Source: Lachnospiraceae bacterium
Lineage (GTDB): Bacteria > Bacillota > Clostridia > Lachnospirales > Lachnospiraceae
Assembly (NCBI GenBank): GCA_017473665.1
Contig: JAFUKK010000289.1
Span: 1 to 12,520, forward strand
Direction: 5' to 3'
DNA: 12,520 nt
Shown here: one piece after another, positions 7,505 to 12,520 of the stretch
How positions within the stretch are numbered: the first letter of the stretch is position 1
Layout of the letters: each line of letters opens with the position of its first letter
The notes under the pieces: generated by a model
Told to the model about the DNA's origin: nothing
What the model saw: the letters and a program-made list of their open reading frames with translations, nothing else
Database searches by the model: none
Program-made: the position numbers and the translations under genes

Positions 7505-10111
7505 TTACACACTTTTTGTAGCATCCTTTTCTTTAATTTTTGCAATTAAAGCATTTTCTTGCACATCAATCACAATTGTGTCCCCTGCCTCAAGACAATC
7601 GGCCAGTATCAATTTGGCTGCCAGTGTCTCCACATGTTTCTGCACATATCGTTTCAGCGGACGTGCACCATAGGCAGGGTCGTAGGACTCATCGATAATC
7701 AGCCCGGTGGCTGCCGGTGTCAATTCCAAATCCAAATCCTTATCCGCCAGACGCTGATTCAAATCATCAATAATCAGATGAATGATACCTCCGATATTTT
7801 CCTTGGTCAGCGGCTTAAAGAGAATAATTTCATCCAGACGGTTCAAAAATTCAGGCCGGAAATGATTACGTAAATCTTCCATTACCAAATCCTCTGCCTC
7901 CCGGCTGATCGTGCCCTGGTCAGTAATTCCCTCCAGCAGGTAATGCGCTCCGATATTGGAGGTCATAATCAAAATTGTATTCTTAAAATCCACAGTACGT
8001 CCCTGGGAATCTGTAACACGACCATCGTCCAACACCTGCAAAAGTACATTAAAGACATCCGGATGGGCCTTTTCCACCTCATCAAAAAGAACTACACTAT
8101 AGGGCTTTCTGCGCACCGCTTCCGTTAGCTGTCCGCCTTCCTCATAACCTACATATCCGGGAGGCGCTCCGATAAGTCTGGATACGGAATATTTCTCCAT
8201 ATATTCACTCATATCAATACGCACCATATTATTCTCATCATCAAACAATGCTGCTGCCAGAGATTTGGCCAACTCTGTCTTACCTACACCGGTGGGGCCC
8301 AAAAACAGGAAGGAACCAATGGGTTTGCCCGGATCCTTAATGCCCGCTTTAGAACGGATAATGGCTTCCGTCACCTTAGTAACACCCTCATCCTGCCCGA
8401 TTACATGCTTATGAAGTTCCTCATCCAGATGCAAGGTCTTATTCCGTTCACTTTCCGTCAGCTTAGCCACAGGAATACCGGTCCACCGGGAGATAATCTT
8501 GGCAATCTCTTCCTCCGATACCTTTTCATGGACCAGGGACAAATCCGCCGCATTCATCCGCTCTTCCTCCTGTTCCAGCTGCTTTTTCAAATCAGGAAGC
8601 CTTCCATAACTGAGTTCAGCAGCCTTTTCCAAATTTCCTTCCCGCTGTGCAATTTGGATCTCGCTGTTTAGATGTTCAATCTCCTCTCGCAATTTAGACA
8701 ATCTGTCCACAGAGGTCTTTTCATTATCCCACTGTGCCTTGCGATTAGAAAACTCCTCCCGCAGTTCCGCCAATTCCCTTTGGAGATTCTCAAGACGCTC
8801 TCGGCTAAGCTTATCTTCTTCCTTCTTCAGGGCTGCCTCCTCTATTTCCATCTGCATAATCTTGCGTTGTAATTCATCCAATTCTGCAGGCATGGAATCC
8901 AGTTCTGTCTTAATCAATGCACACGCCTCGTCCACCAGATCAATCGCTTTATCCGGCAGAAAACGATCCGTAATATACCGATGTGACAAGGTGGCTGCAC
9001 TTACCAATGCATTATCCATAATCTTCACACCATGATATACCTCATAGCGCTCCTTGATACCGCGAAGAATGGAAATAGTATCCTCCACTGTGGGCTCATC
9101 CACCAATACAGGTTGGAAACGACGCTCCAACGCCGGATCCTTTTCAATATACATGCGGTACTCATCCAAAGTGGTAGCACCAATACAATGTAATTCTCCT
9201 CTGGCCAGCATAGGTTTTAACATATTACCCGCATCTAATGCCCCATCAGACTTACCGGCTCCTACAATGGTATGCAACTCATCAATGAATAATATGATTT
9301 GCCCGTCACTATTCTTTACGTCCTCCAACACCGCTTTCAAACGCTCTTCAAATTCCCCACGGTACTTGGCACCTGCCACCAGGGCGCCCATATCCAAAGA
9401 AAATATCTTCTTATCTTTCAAGCCCTGAGGCACATCTCCACGTACAATTCGCTGAGCCAGACCTTCCACTACCGCAGTCTTACCTACACCGGGCTCACCA
9501 ATTAATACCGGATTATTCTTAGTCTTACGGGAAAGAATCCGAATCACATTACGTATTTCGCTGTCTCTGCCAATGACCGGATCCAATTTCTGATTGCGCG
9601 CCTTCTCTACCAGTTCCTGACCATACTTCTCCAATGTGTCATAGGTTGCTTCCGGATTATCGCTGACTACACGCTGATTTCCTCTGACTGTGGACAAGGC
9701 CTGCAGGAAACGTTCACGGGTGATACCATATTCCTTGAAAATTGTCTGCACTTCCTTATTGGGATAGTGTAGCATGGCCAGGAAAATATGCTCCACAGAT
9801 ACATATTCATCTCCCAACTGCTTGGCCTCATCCTCACTGGTAATCAACACCTTATTCAAATGCTGGCCCATAAATACACGGCCGCCCTGAACCTTCACTC
9901 TTTTTTGTACTCCCTGGCGCACTCTACTGACAAAATGCTCCTTCTGGATCTCCATCTTTTCCACCAGCTTTAAAATCAGGCTATCCTCTATAGTCAACAG
10001 ACTGTAAAGCAGATGTTCCTGCTCTATTTCCTGATTGCCGTATTCATATGCCAGCTTTTCGCAGCCTTCTACTGCCTGCATGGACTTTTGGGTAAATTTC
10101 TGAATATTCAT
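7505..10111 (-). CDS. clpB: ATP-dependent disaggregase ClpB (Hsp104/Hsp100)
   Basis: ClpB is a hexameric two-ring AAA+ machine that pulls polypeptides out of aggregates together with DnaK. The 868-residue protein has the usual length. It shows the Clp N-domain repeats (1-145), Walker A GEPGVGKT (205-212), pore loop AKYRGEFE (248-255), and Walker B IILFIDE (272-278). The long coiled-coil middle domain (about 400-525) is what separates ClpB from ClpA and ClpC. The second ring has Walker A GPTGVGKT (605-612), pore loop GYVGYEEGG (652-660), Walker B VVLFDE (673-678) and the C-terminal [15 protein letters not shown] start it at ATG 10111, preceded by AGGAGG (10121-10116), giving [10 protein letters not shown] as in other ClpB proteins. 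The in-frame ATG at 10195 would lie in the promoter region. No CIRCE (TTAGCACTC/GAGTGCTAA) or CtsR (GGTCAAA tandem) operator is visible upstream. No clear terminator separates it from the cyclase gene. Confidence 0.97.
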   Translation of the reverse strand: MNIQKFTQKSMQAVEGCEKLAYEYGNQEIEQEHLLYSLLTIEDSLILKLVEKMEIQKEHFVSRVRQGVQKRVKVQGGRVFMGQHLNKVLITSEDEAKQLGDEYVSVEHIFLAMLHYPNKEVQTIFKEYGITRERFLQALSTVRGNQRVVSDNPEATYDTLEKYGQELVEKARNQKLDPVIGRDSEIRNVIRILSRKTKNNPVLIGEPGVGKTAVVEGLAQRIVRGDVPQGLKDKKIFSLDMGALVAGAKYRGEFEERLKAVLEDVKNSDGQIILFIDELHTIVGAGKSDGALDAGNMLKPMLARGELHCIGATTLDEYRMYIEKDPALERRFQPVLVDEPTVEDTISILRGIKERYEVYHGVKIMDNALVSAATLSHRYITDRFLPDKAIDLVDEACALIKTELDSMPAELDELQRKIMQMEIEEAALKKEEDKLSRERLENLQRELAELREEFSNRKAQWDNEKTSVDRLSKLREEIEHLNSEIQIAQREGNLEKAAELSYGRLPDLKKQLEQEEERMNAADLSLVHEKVSEEEIAKIISRWTGIPVAKLTESERNKTLHLDEELHKHVIGQDEGVTKVTEAIIRSKAGIKDPGKPIGSFLFLGPTGVGKTELAKSLAAALFDDENNMVRIDMSEYMEKYSVSRLIGAPPGYVGYEEGGQLTEAVRRKPYSVVLFDEVEKAHPDVFNVLLQVLDDGRVTDSQGRTVDFKNTILIMTSNIGAHYLLEGITDQGTISREAEDLVMEDLRNHFRPEFLNRLDEIILFKPLTKENIGGIIHLIIDDLNQRLADKDLDLELTPAATGLIIDESYDPAYGARPLKRYVQKHVETLAAKLILADCLEAGDTIVIDVQENALIAKIKEKDATKSV

Positions 10112-10174
10112 AACTCCTCCTCTCCGGAAGTATACGCTCCGGTCGTCCTGCTGTGTTTTGTTTGTTCTATTACC

Positions 10175-10202
10175 AATATAACACCATTTCTTCAAAAATC
10201 AA
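10175..10202 (-). promoter_or_regulatory. Proximal sigma-A promoter candidate of clpB
   Basis: On the minus strand TTGATT (10202-10197) and TATATT (10180-10175) are separated by 16 bases. This predicts initiation near 10168 and a leader of about 57 bases before the clpB ATG. The leader holds a small hairpin (CCGGA 10124-10128 with TCCGG 10138-10142) immediately ahead of the Shine-Dalgarno site. No heat-shock repressor operator overlaps it. Confidence 0.55.
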
Positions 10203-10217
10203 TAAAAAAAGTATAAA

Positions 10218-10242
10218 GTTTTGCCGGCCGGGGGCTGAAAAC
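10218..10242 (-). other. GC-rich hairpin followed by a T-run upstream of clpB
   Basis: On the minus strand GTTTT (10242-10238) pairs with AAAAC (10222-10218), and GCC pairs with GGC inside after a 2-base bulge. It is followed by TTTATACTTTTTTT. It looks like a weak intrinsic terminator lying between a distal promoter candidate (10277-10306) and the proximal clpB promoter. It could attenuate transcripts from the distal promoter. The stem is short and bulged, so this is tentative. Confidence 0.3.
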
Positions 10243-10276
10243 GCCCTAATCCCGCATGTCCACCGATTATTACTAC

Positions 10277-10306
10277 ATTATACAAGTATCCCTCGTTTCA
10301 TCGCAA
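10277..10306 (-). promoter_or_regulatory. Distal promoter candidate upstream of clpB
   Basis: On the minus strand TTGCGA (10306-10301) and a perfect TATAAT (10282-10277) are 18 bases apart. The site is divergent from the mntP promoter, with the two -35 boxes only 14 bases apart. It would yield a clpB leader of about 160 bases containing the hairpin at 10218-10242. Motif evidence only. Confidence 0.35.
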
Positions 10307-10320
10307 GCCCCAAACCACAT

Positions 10321-10349
10321 TTGACATTCCCCTACCTCAATGATATAAT
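10321..10349 (+). promoter_or_regulatory. Consensus sigma-A promoter of the mntP riboswitch leader
   Basis: TTGACA (10321-10326) and TATAAT (10344-10349) are both perfect and separated by exactly 17 bases. Initiation is expected near 10356, giving a leader of about 210 bases before mntP. A small hairpin (TGGTA 10362-10366 with TACCA 10372-10376) sits at the predicted 5' end of the RNA. Confidence 0.9.
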
Positions 10350-10393
10350 CACAATTATGATTGGTAGCGTTTACCATTCACACTACATAACGC

Positions 10394-10496
10394 TCTATGA
10401 GGGAGTAATTAGCAGTTCTAACTGTGACAATATCAACATAATGATGCTATGCATCTGGTATTGTCGAAGCATTTTTGTGATAATGAGACTCATGGA
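10394..10496 (+). ncRNA. yybP-ykoY manganese riboswitch aptamer upstream of mntP
   Basis: The leader shows the hallmarks of the yybP-ykoY class (Mn2+ sensor). The closing stem P1 pairs TCTATGAG (10394-10401) with CTCATGGA (10489-10496). Just inside it are the conserved GGGAGTA on the 5' side (10401-10407) and TAATGAGAC on the 3' side (10481-10489). A short hairpin CAGT/ACTG (10413-10416 with 10421-10424) follows. A second arm, GACAATA/TATTGTC (10426-10432 with 10459-10465), encloses the conserved TCAACAT, a GATGC/GCATC tip (10443-10447 with 10451-10455) and TGG. The class is known to bind Mn2+ where two arms dock and to control MntP, YkoY and P-type ATPase genes. The downstream gene here is mntP, which fits. 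The class assignment is from recalled consensus, not from a covariance search. Confidence 0.9.
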
Positions 10497-10538
10497 CAAT
10501 ACGCATACAGATGCTTATTGTTCGTGAGCTTTTTATTT
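10489..10538 (+). terminator. Riboswitch-controlled intrinsic terminator of the mntP leader
   Basis: A 13-bp stem pairs 10489-10501 with 10516-10528 (CTCATGGACAATA with TATTGTTCGTGAG, including two G-U pairs), continued by GCAT/ATGC around an ACAG loop. It is followed by C and TTTTTATTT. Its 5' arm starts with the same eight bases (10489-10496) that form the 3' side of aptamer stem P1. The two structures therefore exclude each other: ligand-stabilised P1 should prevent termination and turn mntP on. Confidence 0.88.
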
Positions 10539-10565
10539 ATAACATGATGAAAGAGGTTTTGAAAA

Positions 10566-11129
10566 ATGAGTTTACTATCCTTGTTTTTGATTGCGTTGGG
10601 GTTATCCATGGATGCCTTTGCCGTAGCTGTCTGTAAAGGCCTTGCCATGCCCAAAATCACCCCCAAAAAGGCTGCTGTTGTAGGTCTGTGGTTCGGCGGT
10701 TTCCAAGGGCTGATGCCTCTGCTGGGTTACATTCTGGGCATACAGTTCAGCAATTCCATCGAAGCCTTTGATCATTGGATTGCCTTTATCCTCTTATCGT
10801 TGATTGGCATTTCCATGATAACAGAAGCCCTGTCCAAGGACCAAGAAGAAACCGATGATTCCTTGGATATCAAAACCATGTTTTTGCTGGCTCTGGCCAC
10901 CAGCATCGATGCACTGGCAGTGGGTGTAACCTTCGCATTTTTGAAACAAAATATTCTCCCTGCTGTGGCCTTTATCGGCATAACTACCTTCATCCTTTCT
11001 ATGATAGGCGTAAAGGTGGGGAATATCTTCGGCACCAAGTACAAATCAAAGGCCGAACTGGCCGGAGGAATCATTCTCATATTAATGGGTCTGGAAATCT
11101 TATTAGAGCATTTAGGCATCCTGGGCTAA
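10566..11129 (+). CDS. mntP: Manganese efflux pump MntP
   Basis: This is a small membrane exporter of Mn2+ (MntP/YebN, DUF204 family) that protects against manganese overload. The 187-residue protein has the usual length and the internal two-fold repeat of the family. The first half has [15 protein letters not shown], with the key acidic residue in a membrane helix. The second half has [16 protein letters not shown], with the matching aspartate. About six hydrophobic segments are visible, including [42 protein letters not shown] and [20 protein letters not shown]. The charged loop [13 protein letters not shown] joins the halves. The ATG at 10566 is preceded by AAAGAGG 9 bases away. It is transcribed alone from the TTGACA/TATAAT promoter under the manganese riboswitch and ends at a strong hairpin. 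Confidence 0.97.
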   Translation: MSLLSLFLIALGLSMDAFAVAVCKGLAMPKITPKKAAVVGLWFGGFQGLMPLLGYILGIQFSNSIEAFDHWIAFILLSLIGISMITEALSKDQEETDDSLDIKTMFLLALATSIDALAVGVTFAFLKQNILPAVAFIGITTFILSMIGVKVGNIFGTKYKSKAELAGGIILILMGLEILLEHLGILG

Positions 11130-11147
11130 GTCCCATATATTCATAGC

Positions 11148-11195
11148 AAAACAGGCATCCAAGGTCATCTCCATCACCTCAAATGCCTGTTTTTC
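11148..11195. terminator. Intrinsic terminator between the convergent mntP and ABC exporter genes
   Basis: An 11-bp stem pairs AAAACAGGCAT (11148-11158) with ATGCCTGTTTT (11183-11193), with an inner AGGT/ACCT pairing (11162-11165 with 11176-11179). On the plus strand it continues into TCTTT, so it ends mntP. On the minus strand the stem itself ends in four T residues, and it lies immediately after the exporter stop, so it may serve both genes. Confidence 0.8.
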
Positions 11196-11196
11196 T

Positions 11197-12520
11197 TTAT
11201 GCTACCGCTTCCATTTTATCAAAATTCACTGCTGCTATTACCATCAGGCCGATCACCTGTATCAGCACAAATACAATCATCAGAATATATGCCAGCATCT
11301 CGCCACCCAGAAGGGCACCTAATACAGCACCACCGATACCAAATCCAATAACAATACCCTCCAATAACAAATGGAAGAATTGCTTACCGGTAGCTCCCAG
11401 CACATTTCCTACCAACAATTCCGTAACTGCCAGTGCATAAAGCTTTGCCGCACTGAGTACCACATATGCTACTATGCATAATACAATGGTAACCGGATGA
11501 TAACCCAGAACAATTCCCAGCGGCACCGCCAATAATGCACCGTTGATAGCTGCCTGAATCAGCTGCATCAGCGTCGCATAGAATAGCTTTTTCACCGGAG
11601 AATCGGGAATCAAATAGGTATATGCATATTTTAGTTCCTTACCCCATTTGCCTGCCATATTGGTGAACAGGAAAATTAAGTAAGCCATCAAACCGGGAAT
11701 TACAAATACATTTGCCTCACCAAAGCCACCTTCGGAATAGTACAGATAAATCATCAATGCCGCTCCGCCAACGGAAGCCAGGGTATTTACGTCAAAAATA
11801 AAGAACCTGCTCTTTTTGTACTCCAACAACTGTCTGTAAAAAATGGCCTTGGCGCCCGATCCCTTATAGGACACATTTGCCTTACCGTATTTGGTCTTCT
11901 TACCGATACGCATCATCTCCGTACTACCGGCTTTCTGTTTTGCACGAATCTCCGCATAATCATCCGCAAAGGTCATAGCGTCCTCATAAAACTCACCGGT
12001 ACACTTCATTCTCAAAGCCACCACTAACAGTAGGATTAAGAATACACCATATAGCGCAGAACCAATCAGTGTCATTGTGGTGGGCCCCATAAAAATCCAA
12101 TGAATCACAGCCACATACCAACCGATTACAGGCACCATCTTCACTGCATCACTATGCAGAAAGTACAGTACACTGTCAAAGCTCAAGCCTCGATTACTGA
12201 AGATTACCAGTGCAATCACCACCAATGCTACCAACAGGCCATAGCTTATTACAACAATCAGCTTACGCCCCTTATCACCCAGCATTTCACTGCCATAGAT
12301 AATCAACATCAGGGCACTCTCCAGCAAATTTTCCAGTATCAGGGAAAAGGAGAAATAAATCAACATTCTCCATACATCCACCTGGAAGAGAAAGGCTCCC
12401 AGTATGCTACCGATTACATTAATCAAAAAGTTCAAAAGCAGCCCTTTTATATGTGCATACAGCAATACTTTTTTAGGACTGATGGGTGCCGGAAACAGAA
12501 AATGCACATCACTTTTTGTA
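11197..12520 (-). CDS. ABC exporter membrane protein, PF16962-type (5' end outside the window)
   Basis: The frame stays open to the right edge. The GTG at 12507 is not the real start, because coding sequence of the same character (TKSD, leading into VHFLFPAPISPKKVLL) continues past it. About 440 C-terminal residues are visible, with roughly ten hydrophobic segments in two blocks separated by a hydrophilic region (about EFYEDAMTFADDYAEIRAK to KAIFYRQLLEYKKSR). The motif FLFPAPISPKKVLLY near the visible N-terminus, FYRQLLEYKKSR mid-way, and YLIPDSPVKKLFYA later are typical of the putative ABC exporter family PF16962 of Firmicutes. These proteins act as the membrane half of ABC-2-like exporters, usually encoded beside an ATPase gene, which would lie beyond the window. 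The substrate is unknown. It ends within a few bases of the shared terminator with mntP. Confidence 0.8.
   Translation of the reverse strand, partial: TKSDVHFLFPAPISPKKVLLYAHIKGLLLNFLINVIGSILGAFLFQVDVWRMLIYFSFSLILENLLESALMLIIYGSEMLGDKGRKLIVVISYGLLVALVVIALVIFSNRGLSFDSVLYFLHSDAVKMVPVIGWYVAVIHWIFMGPTTMTLIGSALYGVFLILLLVVALRMKCTGEFYEDAMTFADDYAEIRAKQKAGSTEMMRIGKKTKYGKANVSYKGSGAKAIFYRQLLEYKKSRFFIFDVNTLASVGGAALMIYLYYSEGGFGEANVFVIPGLMAYLIFLFTNMAGKWGKELKYAYTYLIPDSPVKKLFYATLMQLIQAAINGALLAVPLGIVLGYHPVTIVLCIVAYVVLSAAKLYALAVTELLVGNVLGATGKQFFHLLLEGIVIGFGIGGAVLGALLGGEMLAYILMIVFVLIQVIGLMVIAAVNFDKMEAVA

Noticed and set aside
7542..7562. AT-only inverted repeat CTTTAATT / AATTAAAG near the 3' end of clpB
   Set aside because: It is inside coding sequence, has no GC pairs of note and no T-run on the minus strand, so it is unlikely to terminate transcription.
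9054..9428. Plus-strand open frames inside clpB (for example 124 codons here)
   Set aside because: They mirror the codon structure of clpB on the other strand and show no independent coding signals.
10112..10195. A longer clpB start at ATG 10195
   Set aside because: It would add 28 residues unlike ClpB and would place the start upstream of the proximal -10 box. The ATG at 10111 has a strong AGGAGG.
10153..10527. A 124-codon plus-strand open frame across the clpB-mntP intergenic region
   Set aside because: It runs through the clpB promoter, the mntP promoter and the riboswitch aptamer, and its translation resembles no protein. The RNA structure explains this DNA better.

Overview
This window looks like chromosomal DNA of a low-to-moderate GC Gram-positive anaerobe of the class Clostridia, most likely a motile member of the Lachnospiraceae. 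That rests on the families present (DUF4364, DUF4250, a RACo-type ASKHA protein with the DUF4445 fold, a PF16962-type ABC exporter), on purine-rich Shine-Dalgarno sites and sigma-A type promoters, and on intrinsic terminators at the ends of several units. No genus can be assigned by eye. I see no mobile element, CRISPR array, tRNA or rRNA.

Layout from left to right. The left edge holds the 3' end of a plus-strand DUF4364 (winged-helix) gene. It converges on rarA (minus), with terminator hairpins between them. From about 10.1 kb back to 0.47 kb everything is on the minus strand. In transcription order this is clpB, a soluble LacI-type-sensor/GGDEF diguanylate cyclase, a 57-residue DUF4250 gene that is easy to overlook, a short RACo-like reductive activator, a membrane chemotaxis receptor (MCP) with its own terminator, and rarA. 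The cyclase, DUF4250 and RACo-like genes are separated by 2 nt and then overlap by 29 nt, so they form a tight operon. I see no intrinsic terminator between clpB and the cyclase.

Divergent from clpB lies mntP (manganese efflux). It has a textbook TTGACA-17-TATAAT promoter and a long leader that I read as a yybP-ykoY manganese riboswitch. The last aptamer stem and a downstream intrinsic terminator share the same bases, which predicts a transcriptional ON switch. mntP converges, through a shared hairpin, on the C-terminal part of an ABC-exporter membrane protein that runs off the right edge.

Functional themes are protein disaggregation (ClpB), replication-fork repair (RarA), metal homeostasis (MntP and its riboswitch) and signalling (MCP, c-di-GMP synthesis). 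The least understood part is the cyclase / DUF4250 / RACo-like operon. It joins a cytoplasmic ligand-sensing diguanylate cyclase that has no DNA-binding domain to a reductive activator whose ferredoxin-like N-terminus is trimmed but keeps its cysteine pattern. No corrinoid protein or methyltransferase partner is encoded in the window.
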